NCBI RefSeq assembly: GCF_014836615.1
Contig: NZ_JACSQN010000001.1
Coordinates: 62,001 to 126,000 of the forward strand
Length of the DNA stretch: 64,000 nucleotides
Direction: 5' to 3'
Source of the DNA: Sporosarcina quadrami
GTDB taxonomy: Bacteria; Bacillota; Bacilli; Bacillales_A; Planococcaceae
Shown here: positions 55,493 through 64,000 of the stretch, in pieces
How positions within the stretch are numbered: position 1 is the stretch's first letter
How the letters are laid out: each line of letters starts with the position of its first letter
Program-made: the position numbers and the translations under genes
The notes under the pieces: model-generated
Told to the model about the DNA's origin: nothing
The model's input: the letters and a program-made list of their open reading frames with translations, nothing else
The model's database searches: none

Positions 55493-57769
55493 ATGAAGAA
55501 AAGAAGCCGGATTGTAGCATTTTTACTATTACTCGTCATGTTGGGTTCATTAGTAGGCGTTACATCCAATCCAATCATAAAAGACGTAAGACTCGGACTC
55601 GATTTGCAAGGTGGATTTGAAGTTCTGTATGAAGTACTGCCACTTAAAGGTGATGAAAATAAAAACATCACAGAAAGTGTTGTAAGTGATACGGCTGGCG
55701 CTTTGCGTAACCGTGTTGACGTACTCGGTGTTAGTGAACCGAATATTACGGTTGAATCGAACAACCGAATTCGTGTTCAATTGGCAGGTGTCGAAGATCA
55801 GGAGTCTGCTCGTGAACTTTTGTCCACGCAAGCGAATCTGACGTTCCGAGACGCAGATGATAATCTGATGTTAGATGGAAACGATCTTAAAGAAGGTAAA
55901 GCGAAAGCGAATTTCGGTGAAAACGGCAATCCTGTCGTCACACTAGAAATGAAAGACCCGGACAAGTTTGGTAAAGTTACATCGGAAATTTCAAAAATGC
56001 CAGAGAACGTTATGGTCATCTGGATGGACTTTGAAGAAGGCGTCGACTCATACCGTGAAGAGCGGATGAAGCCTGCTGATAAGCAGAAGTTCATATCTGC
56101 TCCTTCCGTACAACGTACAATTAATTCATCAAACGTTGAAATTTCAGGTAGCTTCACTGTTGATGAAACAAAAAACTTAGCAGGAATTTTAAATGCTGGA
56201 GCACTTCCTGTTCATCTTGAAGAAATTTACTCTACTTCTGTAGGGGCACAATTCGGTGCACAAGCATTAGATAAGACAGTTCTAGCTGGAATCGTCGGTA
56301 TTTCACTAATTCTTCTATTCATGCTTATTTATTACCGTGTTCCTGGATTTGTTGCTGTTATTACATTGTCAGTTTATATTTATCTCATTTTGCTCGTCTT
56401 TACACGCATTAATGGTGTATTGACGCTGCCAGGTATTGCAGCACTTATGCTCGGGGTCGGTATGGCGGTCGATGCCAACATCTTGACGTATGAGCGTATT
56501 AAAGAAGAGCTGCGTATTGGTAAATCGGTGAAGACGTCGTTCACTGTTGGAGCAAAATCGGCGTTTACTGCAATTCTTGATGCGAACATTACGACATTAC
56601 TTGCAGCAGTTGTTTTGTTCATCTTCGGGACAAGCTCTGTCAAAGGGTTTGCGACGATGCTTATCATCAGTATCCTTGTCAGCTTCTTGACTGCTGTTTG
56701 GGGATCACGTCTGTTGCTTGGTCTTCTCGTCTATAGTGGTTTCCTTGACGGGAAAACAGGATTGTTCGGGATTTCTAAGAAACGGGTTCATGCTCCTGAA
56801 GAAAACAAAGACACATTTGATTTGACAACGAAGTTCGATCGATTCGACTTTGTACATTCACGGAAGAAATTCTATGCAATATCCATTGTTTTAATCATTT
56901 CAGGAATTATTGTGCTCGGGATATTCAAGTTAAACCTTGGCATTGACTTCTCAGGTGGTACGCGTGTTGAAATTTTAGCTGATAAAACAATAACGACTGA
57001 AGAAGTTTCAGCGGCATTGGAAGAACTCGGCCAACCATCATCTGATATCGTCATTTCCGGTGACACGAACAACATTGGAGTTGTCCGTTACAAAGAGGAG
57101 TTCAAACAGGAAACAGTCAATACGATCAAGAAAGAACTGACAGCTAAGTTCGGATCTGATCCGAACGTATCGACAGTTTCAAATACAGTCGGTAAAGAAT
57201 TGGCTAAAAACGCATTTAAGGCATTGATAATTGCCGCACTAGGCATTATCATTTATGTCGCATTCCGATTTGAATGGCGAATGGGTGTTTCTTCAATTAT
57301 TGGTTTGATCCATGATGCATTTTTCATGGTCGCAGTATTTAGTATAACGAGACTTGAAGTAGATATTACCTTCATCGCTGCTGTATTGACCATAGTCGGT
57401 TATTCGATTAACGATACAATTGTCACCTTTGACCGTATTCGTGAAAACATGCGTAAGGTTGGCAAAATTGATGATGAGAACGAGCTAGCGGAAATCGTCA
57501 ACAAATCGTTGCGACAGACGTTAGGACGTTCTGTTAACACAGTGTTGACAGTTATCTTAGTAGTCGTTGCATTGATCGCGCTTGGAGCGGAAGCAATTCG
57601 TCCATTCTCAATCGCACTTTTAATCGGTTTAATCGCAGGTACGTATTCGTCAATCTTCATCTCAGCACAAATCTGGTTTGATTTGAAGAAGAGAGAAATG
57701 AAGAAGTCAGGCGGATTGAAAATAGAAAAAGAGAAAAAGCAATGGGGTTCAGACGAGCCCGTCGTTTAA
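55493..57769 (+). CDS. secDF: SecDF, fused protein-export membrane protein
   Basis: A 758-residue natural fusion of SecD and SecF, as in other Bacillales. It uses the proton gradient to help complete Sec-dependent export. The SecD half (1-420) has the D1 motif RLGLDLQGGFEVLYEV near 31-46, and a six-helix RND-like membrane part; the SecF half (from about 440) starts YAISIVLIISGIIVLGIF and has GIDFSGGTRVEI. Twelve membrane helices expected. ATG 55493 is chosen over TTG 55490. Own promoter and terminator. Confidence 0.96.
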   Translation: MKKRSRIVAFLLLLVMLGSLVGVTSNPIIKDVRLGLDLQGGFEVLYEVLPLKGDENKNITESVVSDTAGALRNRVDVLGVSEPNITVESNNRIRVQLAGVEDQESARELLSTQANLTFRDADDNLMLDGNDLKEGKAKANFGENGNPVVTLEMKDPDKFGKVTSEISKMPENVMVIWMDFEEGVDSYREERMKPADKQKFISAPSVQRTINSSNVEISGSFTVDETKNLAGILNAGALPVHLEEIYSTSVGAQFGAQALDKTVLAGIVGISLILLFMLIYYRVPGFVAVITLSVYIYLILLVFTRINGVLTLPGIAALMLGVGMAVDANILTYERIKEELRIGKSVKTSFTVGAKSAFTAILDANITTLLAAVVLFIFGTSSVKGFATMLIISILVSFLTAVWGSRLLLGLLVYSGFLDGKTGLFGISKKRVHAPEENKDTFDLTTKFDRFDFVHSRKKFYAISIVLIISGIIVLGIFKLNLGIDFSGGTRVEILADKTITTEEVSAALEELGQPSSDIVISGDTNNIGVVRYKEEFKQETVNTIKKELTAKFGSDPNVSTVSNTVGKELAKNAFKALIIAALGIIIYVAFRFEWRMGVSSIIGLIHDAFFMVAVFSITRLEVDITFIAAVLTIVGYSINDTIVTFDRIRENMRKVGKIDDENELAEIVNKSLRQTLGRSVNTVLTVILVVVALIALGAEAIRPFSIALLIGLIAGTYSSIFISAQIWFDLKKREMKKSGGLKIEKEKKQWGSDEPVV

Positions 57770-57794
57770 GACACACGTTTCAATGATTATATGA

Positions 57795-57828
57795 ACAGGG
57801 TATACTTTGTGTATACTCTGTTTTTTTA
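57795..57828 (+). terminator. Intrinsic terminator after secDF
   Basis: ACAGGGTATAC pairs with GTATACTCTGT around TTTGT, then a run of seven T residues. Confidence 0.87.
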
Positions 57829-57850
57829 TGTTTAGAAAGGGGAGCGACTA

Positions 57851-58174
57851 ATGAAACAGCAATGGGCAATTATACTTAGTATCATTTTTGCGATATTAAT
57901 CGCGTTCTTTGCAGTATTAAATGTTGAAGCCGTTAAAGTGAATTATCTATTCGGAACAGCACAGCTGCCGTTAATCCTCATCATTCTTTTCACAGCTTTA
58001 CTTGGTGCTGCAATTAGCGGATTCATGGCGATTTTCAAAACAGTCAAGATAAACCGCTCCATCAATGAATTGAAAAAAGAAATGACCGCAAAGGAATTAA
58101 CGATTGCTGATCAGCAAAACGAAATTGTGGCACTTAGGGATTCTGCTAAATCACCGCATGATGAAATGAAATAG
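57851..58174 (+). CDS. LapA-domain (DUF1049) membrane protein
   Basis: A 107-residue protein with two membrane helices (about 5-24 and 40-63) separated by a short loop (VEAVKVNYLFGTAQLP), then a basic coiled-coil (about 68-98). It corresponds in position and type to YrvD upstream of recJ in B. subtilis. LapA-domain proteins are linked to lipopolysaccharide assembly in Gram-negatives; the role in Firmicutes is unknown. GAAAGGGGAG gives the start; a terminator follows. Confidence 0.8.
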   Translation: MKQQWAIILSIIFAILIAFFAVLNVEAVKVNYLFGTAQLPLILIILFTALLGAAISGFMAIFKTVKINRSINELKKEMTAKELTIADQQNEIVALRDSAKSPHDEMK

Positions 58175-58191
58175 GTCGATAGCGACAGTTG

Positions 58192-58218
58192 ACATCCTTT
58201 TTGTAAAGGATGTTTTTG
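58192..58218 (+). terminator. Intrinsic terminator after the LapA-domain gene
   Basis: ACATCCTTT and AAAGGATGT around TTTGT-like loop, followed by TTTTG. Confidence 0.8.
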
Positions 58219-58272
58219 TTTGAGGAAATTCACATTAGATTTTCTTTCCTTTAAGTGACATGACATATCCGA

Positions 58273-58278
58273 TATAAT
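58273..58278 (+). promoter_or_regulatory. Candidate -10 element of recJ
   Basis: A perfect TATAAT 25 bases before the recJ start; the best -35 at 17 bp is the weak TTTAAG. Confidence 0.35.
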
Positions 58279-58302
58279 GAACTGTAGAGGAAGTGATTTA
58301 TT

Positions 58303-60651
58303 TTGATTCAATCAAAAAAACGATGGACGATTGACCGCCCTGATGAAGAATCAGTCAAGTTATTAATGAGCGCACTCGAATTACCATCAGTCCATGCAAA
58401 AATACTAGTTTCCAGAGGGTACACAGATGTGGAAGCTGTAAAATCATTTTTACATATGAGTAATGACAGTTTACACAATCCGTTTTTACTATTCGATATG
58501 AAAAAAAGTGTTGAGCGAATACGGCAAGCAATCGAAGCGAATGAAAAAATTACCGTATATGGCGATTACGATGCAGATGGAGTGACGAGTGTTACGGTGC
58601 TGACGACCGCTCTTGAGATGCTGGGAGCAAATGTGGATTTTGCAATTCCTAATCGTTTTGAGCACGGTTATGGTCCTAATGTAGAATTGTTCCAGAAATT
58701 GCATGAAGCAGGAACAGGTTTACTCATTACAGTCGATAATGGGATTTCAGGGTTGGAAGCGGTTGCATATGCCAATTCTGTCAGTATGGATGTCATCATC
58801 ACTGACCATCATGAAATCGGTCCAGTACTTCCCGATGCTTTTTCCATCATTCATCCGAGACATCCTGAAGGCACTTATCCTTTCGGTGAATTGGCGGGTG
58901 TAGGGGTAGCATTCAAATTAGCAAGCGCATTACTTGGAGAAGTGCCAGAGGATCTTTATGAAATAGCAGCAATTGGAACAGTTGCGGATTTAGTTCCGTT
59001 AAAAGATGAAAACAGATTCATCGTCAAAGAAGGTATTAAACGAATGCGAAAGTCGAAAAGACCCGGCATTCAAGCACTGGTGAGAGTGAGTAGTACGGAA
59101 CAACAGAGCCTGACTGAGGAATCACTTGGTTTCATGATCGGACCACGGCTAAACGCTCCTGGACGTCTCGGCAGTGCAGATGATGCAGTGTATCTTTTAA
59201 AGGCTGAAGGACAAGCAGAAGCTATTGCGCTTGCTGAGCGTCTTGATTCATTGAACAAGGAACGACAAGCAATCGTTTCGACGATTGCAGAAGAGGTTGA
59301 ACAAGCCGTAATCGATATGTACGGAGATAGCATTCCTGAAGTCCTCGTCATAGGAGGAGAGGGATGGAATCCAGGTGTAGTTGGTATCGTTTCTTCAAGA
59401 TTGACAGAAAAGTATTACCGTCCGTCAATCGTTCTGTGCGTAGATAACGAAACAGGGATTGCGAAAGGGTCTGGCAGAAGTATTGCGGGCTTCGATCTGT
59501 TCAAAGAGCTGTCGAAAAATGCAGACATTCTATCGCATTTTGGTGGTCATGAAATGGCGGCAGGAATGTCTCTTTCTGTAAATGATGTAGTTGCGTTGAG
59601 ATCCAGACTGAATGCGCAAGCAAAAGAAGTATTGACAACAGAGATGCTCATTCCACAACTCCGGATTGACGTACCATTGACAATCGGTGAAATCGATGTT
59701 GACGTCCTGGAAAGCATGGAACAACTCCGACCTTTTGGCATGTCTTTTGAAAAGCCTGTATTTATGATTGAAAATCTTACACCGACATCCATTCGGAAAA
59801 TCGGTGCAGCTAAAAATCATTTGAAAATGGAATTGTCCGATGGAACTGACAGTTTGGATGTAATCGGTTTTGGTGATGGCGAACTAGCAGATGCAATCAG
59901 TCCAGGCGCAAAGTTATCCATTACAGGCGATTTACAAGTGAATGAATGGAACGGTAGGAAAAAGCCACAGATGTTATTAGAGGATTTACTGTCCAATCAG
60001 CGACAATTGTTCGATTTACGAGGTATTCGTGAACCGGGCAGATGGACACAGCTGTTACCTGAAAACGGAACGGTGTATGTCGCTTTCCAACAATCTACAA
60101 TTGACCATTTCAGTACAGTACTTGATGGAGTCCTAATTCATCATGTTGGTCATGCTGACATAACGGATACAGATTATATAGTCCTGTTAGATGTACCTGA
60201 AAAGGAACAACAATTGAAAGAACTAATAGCTTCAGTGAACCCTAAACGTATATATGCTCATTTCTATGTCCCTGAATCTAAGTACTTTGAAGGTGTACCG
60301 AGCCGTGAGCATTTTGGGTGGTATTATAGTTTTTTGAAAAAAAGAGGTTCATTTGACCTTCGAAATCAAGTTCAACAGTTATCAAAACATAAAGGTTGGA
60401 AAATCGACACGATATATTTCATGACAAAGGTGTTTTCTGAGCTTGGATTTGTTAAGATAGAGGATGGACTTGCAATTGTCATTGAAGATGCTGACAAGAA
60501 ACAGTTATCCGAGTCTGCTGCTTATCAGAATAGAGGGCGTCAGATTGAATTGGAAAAAACGCTTGTCTACGCTTCCTATATGGAACTAAAAAAATGGTTT
60601 GATGATGTTTGTGACGAAACGGTCATCAGGGAGGAACAATTATGGATTTGA
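58303..60651 (+). CDS. recJ: RecJ, single-strand-specific 5'-3' exonuclease
   Basis: A 782-residue DHH-family nuclease in recombination and mismatch repair. Metal-binding motifs YGDYDADG at about 86-93 (Asp88, Asp90, Asp92), TVDNGISG near 143-150 and TDHHE at 167-171 (DHH), the DHHA1 domain ([17 protein letters not shown] and [11 protein letters not shown]), then an OB-fold (about 460-570). The extra C-terminal region (about 570-782) is the Firmicutes-type RecJ extension. TTG start after GAGGAAGTGA. Its last 10 bp overlap apt. Confidence 0.95.
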   Translation: MIQSKKRWTIDRPDEESVKLLMSALELPSVHAKILVSRGYTDVEAVKSFLHMSNDSLHNPFLLFDMKKSVERIRQAIEANEKITVYGDYDADGVTSVTVLTTALEMLGANVDFAIPNRFEHGYGPNVELFQKLHEAGTGLLITVDNGISGLEAVAYANSVSMDVIITDHHEIGPVLPDAFSIIHPRHPEGTYPFGELAGVGVAFKLASALLGEVPEDLYEIAAIGTVADLVPLKDENRFIVKEGIKRMRKSKRPGIQALVRVSSTEQQSLTEESLGFMIGPRLNAPGRLGSADDAVYLLKAEGQAEAIALAERLDSLNKERQAIVSTIAEEVEQAVIDMYGDSIPEVLVIGGEGWNPGVVGIVSSRLTEKYYRPSIVLCVDNETGIAKGSGRSIAGFDLFKELSKNADILSHFGGHEMAAGMSLSVNDVVALRSRLNAQAKEVLTTEMLIPQLRIDVPLTIGEIDVDVLESMEQLRPFGMSFEKPVFMIENLTPTSIRKIGAAKNHLKMELSDGTDSLDVIGFGDGELADAISPGAKLSITGDLQVNEWNGRKKPQMLLEDLLSNQRQLFDLRGIREPGRWTQLLPENGTVYVAFQQSTIDHFSTVLDGVLIHHVGHADITDTDYIVLLDVPEKEQQLKELIASVNPKRIYAHFYVPESKYFEGVPSREHFGWYYSFLKKRGSFDLRNQVQQLSKHKGWKIDTIYFMTKVFSELGFVKIEDGLAIVIEDADKKQLSESAAYQNRGRQIELEKTLVYASYMELKKWFDDVCDETVIREEQLWI

Positions 60652-61154
60652 AAAGTTTTGTAACAATCGTACCGGATTATCCTAAAAAAGGCATTAGCTT
60701 CAAAGATATTACGACAATAATGGATAATGGCGAAGCTTATAAATATGCGACAGACAAAATCGTAGAGTTCGCAAAAGAAGTAGGAACAGATATTATTGTA
60801 GGACCTGAAGCGCGAGGATTCATCATCGGTTGTCCTGTTGCTTATGCGCTAGAAGTTGGATTCGCACCAGTCCGTAAACCAGGTAAACTGCCAAGGGAAA
60901 CGATTTCAGTGGAATATGATCTTGAGTATGGAAAAGACTCTTTAACTATACATAACGATGCCATTAAGCCAGGGCAACGTGTGTTAATTGTTGATGACCT
61001 ACTTGCCACTGGTGGTACGGTTGGAGCAACTGTCGAGCTCGTTGAGAAATTGGGCGGAGTGGTAGCAGGATGTGCATTTTTAATCGAACTTTCCTATTTG
61101 AACGGACGGGAAAAGTTGGAAGGCTATAAAGTTCAATCTCTAATGACCTATTGA
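60642..61154 (+). CDS. apt: Adenine phosphoribosyltransferase
   Basis: Salvages adenine to AMP with PRPP. The 170 residues have the PRPP loop [13 protein letters not shown] near 111-123 and the [14 protein letters not shown] opening typical of Apt. Its start lies inside the recJ 3' end, with CAGGGAGGAA upstream. recJ-apt-relA is the Bacillus order. Confidence 0.97.
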   Translation: MDLKSFVTIVPDYPKKGISFKDITTIMDNGEAYKYATDKIVEFAKEVGTDIIVGPEARGFIIGCPVAYALEVGFAPVRKPGKLPRETISVEYDLEYGKDSLTIHNDAIKPGQRVLIVDDLLATGGTVGATVELVEKLGGVVAGCAFLIELSYLNGREKLEGYKVQSLMTY

Positions 61155-61160
61155 TATTGA

Positions 61161-61191
61161 GGTCCTTCGCCATGTTGCGGAGGATCTTTTT
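61161..61191 (+). terminator. Intrinsic terminator after apt
   Basis: GGTCCTTCGC and GCGGAGGATC (with G-T pairs) around CATGTT, followed by TTTTT. Confidence 0.78.
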
Positions 61192-61202
61192 GTTATAAGG
61201 GC

Positions 61203-61232
61203 TTTACATTACATACTACTTATACATACAAT
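61203..61232 (+). promoter_or_regulatory. Candidate sigma-A promoter of relA
   Basis: TTTACA at 61203-61208 and TACAAT at 61227-61232, 18-bp spacer. Start of transcription near 61239, about 40 bases before the relA ATG. Confidence 0.55.
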
Positions 61233-61280
61233 AGAATTATCTTTAATTTTTTTGCGGAAAAGGTCGAAAGGAGTAATTAA

Positions 61281-63473
61281 ATGGCGAAAAATCGGGACAT
61301 GACGGTTGAAGAACTATTTGAATTGATTGGATCCTACATGAATGAACAGCATGTCGCGTTCGTCAAGAAGGCTTACGTTGCGGCAAAGAAAGCACATGAA
61401 GGTCAATTTAGAAGTTCTGGAGAACCTTATATACTGCATCCTGTCCAAGTCGCTGGTATCTTGGCAGAATTACAGATGGATCCGTCGACAGTTGCAGCAG
61501 GCTTCCTTCACGATGTAGTGGAAGATACGAATGTGTGCAGAAATGATATTATCCGTGATTTCGGTGAAGAAGTCGCCATGCTTGTTGATGGTGTAACCAA
61601 ACTGGAAAAACTGAAGTTTAAATCGAACGAAGAAAAACAGGCAGAGAACCACCGTAAAATGTTCATTGCGATGGCGAGGGATATCCGAGTCATCCTTATT
61701 AAGCTCGCAGACCGACTGCATAATATGCGGACATTGAAACATGTGTCAGAAGAGAAGCAGAAACGGGTCTCAGCTGAAACTTTGGATATTTTCTCCCCGC
61801 TTGCACATCGGTTAGGGATTTCCACGATTAAGTGGGAGTTAGAGGATACTGCGCTGCGTTATTTGAACCCGCAACAATATTACCGAATAGTGAACATGAT
61901 GAAACGCAAGCGTGATGAGCGTGAAAAGTATTTGTCGAACGTCATGGATCTCATTCGGAGTGAAATAAATGAAATGGGCTTGGAGGCAGATATTAACGGC
62001 CGTCCAAAACATTTATATTCAATTTATCGTAAAATGGTGCTTCAACACAAGGAGTTTAACGAAATCTATGACCTTCTTGCCATCCGTATTGTTGTGAAGA
62101 GTATCAAAGATTGCTACGCTGTTCTCGGAATTATTCATACACTTTGGAAGCCGATGCCGGGGAGATTCAAAGACTATATAGCTATGCCCAAACAAAATCT
62201 GTATCAGTCGATTCATACGACTGTCGTAGGTCCTGCCGGAGATCCATTAGAAGTGCAAATCCGTACAGAGGAAATGCACCGAATCGCTGAATACGGGGTT
62301 GCAGCGCATTGGGCGTACAAAGAGGGGAAAACTGTTTCAGAGAAACCGGATAATATCGATTCCAAACTGAAATGGTTCCGTGAAATCCTCGAATTCCAAA
62401 ATGAATCATCCAATGCAGAAGAATTCATGGAATCACTGAAATTCGATCTGTTCTCGGATATGGTATATGTCTTCACGCCTGATGGGGATGTCATTGAAAT
62501 TCCTCAAGGTTCCGTGCCGATTGACTTTGCATACCGCGTTCACTCTGAAGTCGGAAACCGTACGATTGGAGCGAAAGTTAACGGTAAAATGGTGCCGCTT
62601 GATACAGAGTTATTTACCGGCGACATCGTTGAAATCCTTACGTCGAAACAATCATTCGGACCGAGCCGTGACTGGTTGAAAATCGCCAACACTTCTCAGG
62701 CGAGAAATAAGATCCGCCATTATTTTAAAAAGCAATTACGGGAAGAGAATATCGACAAAGGCGTCGAAATGGTGGAAAAGGAAATACGTCTCCAGGAATA
62801 TGATCAAAAGACCGTACTTACGAACGACAATATACAACGAGTGATTGACAAGTTCAGCTTTACGTCGGAAGAGGACATGTATGCTGCGGTCGGGTCAAAC
62901 GGGATTACCGCACAGCAAGTCGTCAACCGCCTTGCTGAGAAATTGCGTAAAGAACGTGAACAACAAGATACGATTGATAAAATCGTTTCAGATATGAAGA
63001 CACCACAACCTGTTAAAACGACAGAATCAGGTGTCATCGTTAAAGGATTGGAAAACCTTCTGATCCGTCTTTCAAAATGTTGTAACCCGATACCAGGAGA
63101 TGATATTGTCGGATTCATTACAAAAGGGCGCGGTGTTTCCGTTCACCGGGCAGATTGTCCGAATATACATGCTGAAGACAATGATCGACTCATTGAAGTT
63201 GAATGGGCAGTGGATGAAATGAACAAGAGTAAAGATTTCCAAGTCGATATCGAGATTTCTGCTTTTGACCGACAAGGCTTGTTGAATGAAGTGATGATGG
63301 TCGTCGCTGATACGAAAACCCCGATGGTCGCGGTTAGCGGAAAAGCGGATAAAGATAAAATGGCGAAAATTAATATGACGATTAAAATTACGGATATTGC
63401 GCATTTGACACGTATTGTCGAACGGATTAAACAAATACGAGATATCTACTCCGTCCAACGGATTATTCATTAA
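61281..63473 (+). CDS. relA: Bifunctional (p)ppGpp synthetase/hydrolase Rel
   Basis: The long RelA/SpoT homologue that governs the stringent response. The 730 residues comprise an HD hydrolase domain with His53 and His77-Asp78 (FLHDVVEDT), the synthetase domain ([11 protein letters not shown] ... [20 protein letters not shown] near 272-312), a TGS domain (about 390-450; [17 protein letters not shown]), a zinc-finger-type CCNP region near 597-600 and a C-terminal ACT domain (about 655-730). The intact HD motif indicates hydrolysis as well as synthesis. dtd follows 17 bp later. Confidence 0.97.
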   Translation: MAKNRDMTVEELFELIGSYMNEQHVAFVKKAYVAAKKAHEGQFRSSGEPYILHPVQVAGILAELQMDPSTVAAGFLHDVVEDTNVCRNDIIRDFGEEVAMLVDGVTKLEKLKFKSNEEKQAENHRKMFIAMARDIRVILIKLADRLHNMRTLKHVSEEKQKRVSAETLDIFSPLAHRLGISTIKWELEDTALRYLNPQQYYRIVNMMKRKRDEREKYLSNVMDLIRSEINEMGLEADINGRPKHLYSIYRKMVLQHKEFNEIYDLLAIRIVVKSIKDCYAVLGIIHTLWKPMPGRFKDYIAMPKQNLYQSIHTTVVGPAGDPLEVQIRTEEMHRIAEYGVAAHWAYKEGKTVSEKPDNIDSKLKWFREILEFQNESSNAEEFMESLKFDLFSDMVYVFTPDGDVIEIPQGSVPIDFAYRVHSEVGNRTIGAKVNGKMVPLDTELFTGDIVEILTSKQSFGPSRDWLKIANTSQARNKIRHYFKKQLREENIDKGVEMVEKEIRLQEYDQKTVLTNDNIQRVIDKFSFTSEEDMYAAVGSNGITAQQVVNRLAEKLRKEREQQDTIDKIVSDMKTPQPVKTTESGVIVKGLENLLIRLSKCCNPIPGDDIVGFITKGRGVSVHRADCPNIHAEDNDRLIEVEWAVDEMNKSKDFQVDIEISAFDRQGLLNEVMMVVADTKTPMVAVSGKADKDKMAKINMTIKITDIAHLTRIVERIKQIRDIYSVQRIIH

Positions 63474-63490
63474 GTGAAGAGGTGTTTGGG

Positions 63491-63931
63491 ATGAAAGTCA
63501 TTTTGCAAAGATCTGGTCGTGCTTCGGTGGAAGTGGCGGGAGAGGTGACTGGGTCCATCGAGAAAGGTTACGTCCTTCTTGTTGGTGTCACGCATGAAGA
63601 CACCGAGAAAGATGCCGATTATATTGCCAAGAAAGTGGCGGGTCTACGTTTGTGGGAAGATGAAGATGGCAAGATGAATAAGTCGATTGATGAAGTAGGC
63701 GGTGCGATTTTATCCGTATCGCAATTTACATTGTATGGGGATGTCAGAAAAGGCCGCCGCCCAAGTTTTATCGACGCTGCTCGCCCTGAACAGGCTGGCC
63801 CTTTATGGGACTACTTCAACGATAGCTTGCGTAATGAAGGACTTCATGTTGAGACCGGAATTTTCGGAGCGATGATGGATGTTCAGTTAACAAATGACGG
63901 TCCAGTAACAATAATTATCGAATCCAAATAA
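63491..63931 (+). CDS. dtd: D-aminoacyl-tRNA deacylase
   Basis: Removes D-amino acids (and glycine mischarged on tRNA(Ala)) from tRNA. The 146 residues contain the catalytic SQFTL motif at 77-81 and the second signature NDGPVT near 136-141. GAGGTG with 7-base spacing favours ATG 63491 over the GTG at 63482. Cotranscribed with relA, as in B. subtilis (relA-dtd). Confidence 0.95.
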   Translation: MKVILQRSGRASVEVAGEVTGSIEKGYVLLVGVTHEDTEKDADYIAKKVAGLRLWEDEDGKMNKSIDEVGGAILSVSQFTLYGDVRKGRRPSFIDAARPEQAGPLWDYFNDSLRNEGLHVETGIFGAMMDVQLTNDGPVTIIIESK

Positions 63932-63967
63932 AACCGCAGTACCCGGTATAGGGTCTGCGGTTTTTCG
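63930..63967 (+). terminator. Intrinsic terminator after dtd
   Basis: AAACCGCAG-ACCC and GGGT-CTGCGGTTT form the stem, followed by TTC. It closes relA-dtd; nothing else is seen up to the window end. Confidence 0.83.
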
Positions 63968-64000
63968 TCTATTTTTAATTTGCATCGAAATAATCAAGAA

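Overview
The window looks like chromosomal DNA of an endospore-forming, low-G+C Gram-positive bacterium (Bacillales). Gene order follows the Bacillus subtilis backbone closely: tig-clpX-lonA-engB-hemAXCDBL-(spoVID)-valS-folC, then spoIIB/maf/radC/mreBCD/minCD/spoIVFAB/rplU-prp-rpmA/spo0B-obg-pheBA/safA, then ruvAB-queA-tgt-yajC-DUF421-spoVB-comN-secDF-recJ-apt-relA-dtd. Sporulation genes (spo0B, spoIVFA/B, spoVB, a SafA-like and a SpoVID-like protein) together with a complete type IV pilus locus where Bacillus carries only comC suggest a Sporosarcina-like member of the Planococcaceae. That placement is inference. No rRNA, tRNA, insertion sequence, prophage or CRISPR array was seen.

Layout. 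1-5.8 kb holds protein quality control (trigger factor, ClpX, LonA) and EngB; lonB, which sits between clpX and lonA in B. subtilis, is absent. 5.9-12.2 kb is the haem operon from glutamyl-tRNA to uroporphyrinogen III. 12.3-16.1 kb has a short SpoVID-like protein, a small convergent membrane protein and valS behind a valine T-box. 16.1-18.0 kb contains a degenerate 20-bp repeat array and two minus-strand ATP-grasp ligase genes. 18.0-19.2 kb is folC.

19.3-34.2 kb is the most distinctive region: two tandem diguanylate cyclases followed by a type IV pilus operon (three minor-pilin-like genes, a VanW/G5-like surface protein, PilB, PilT, PilC, major pilin, PilM, PilN, PilO, prepilin peptidase). 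The PilB N-terminus carries a doubled MshEN-type motif of the kind that binds cyclic di-GMP. The segment therefore reads as a self-contained c-di-GMP-controlled pilus module. The minor-pilin part is visibly AT-richer and includes a protein with a repeated beta-solenoid-like C-terminal half.

34.2-48.3 kb carries division, shape and sporulation genes: SpoIIB-like, Maf, RadC, MreBCD, MinCD, the SpoIVFA/SpoIVFB membrane protease pair with a candidate sigma-E promoter, the L21-Prp-L27 operon with its leader, Spo0B, Obg, PheB/PheA, then a LysM coat protein paired with a CotS/YsxE-type kinase-fold protein. 48.4-64 kb carries Holliday-junction repair behind a LexA-like box, queuosine tRNA modification, Sec export accessories, RecJ, Apt, Rel and D-aminoacyl-tRNA deacylase.

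Most genes are tightly packed with 4-10 bp overlaps and strong Shine-Dalgarno sequences, and many starts are TTG or GTG. Start choices were made on ribosome-binding-site spacing, so several proteins are shorter than the longest open frame.
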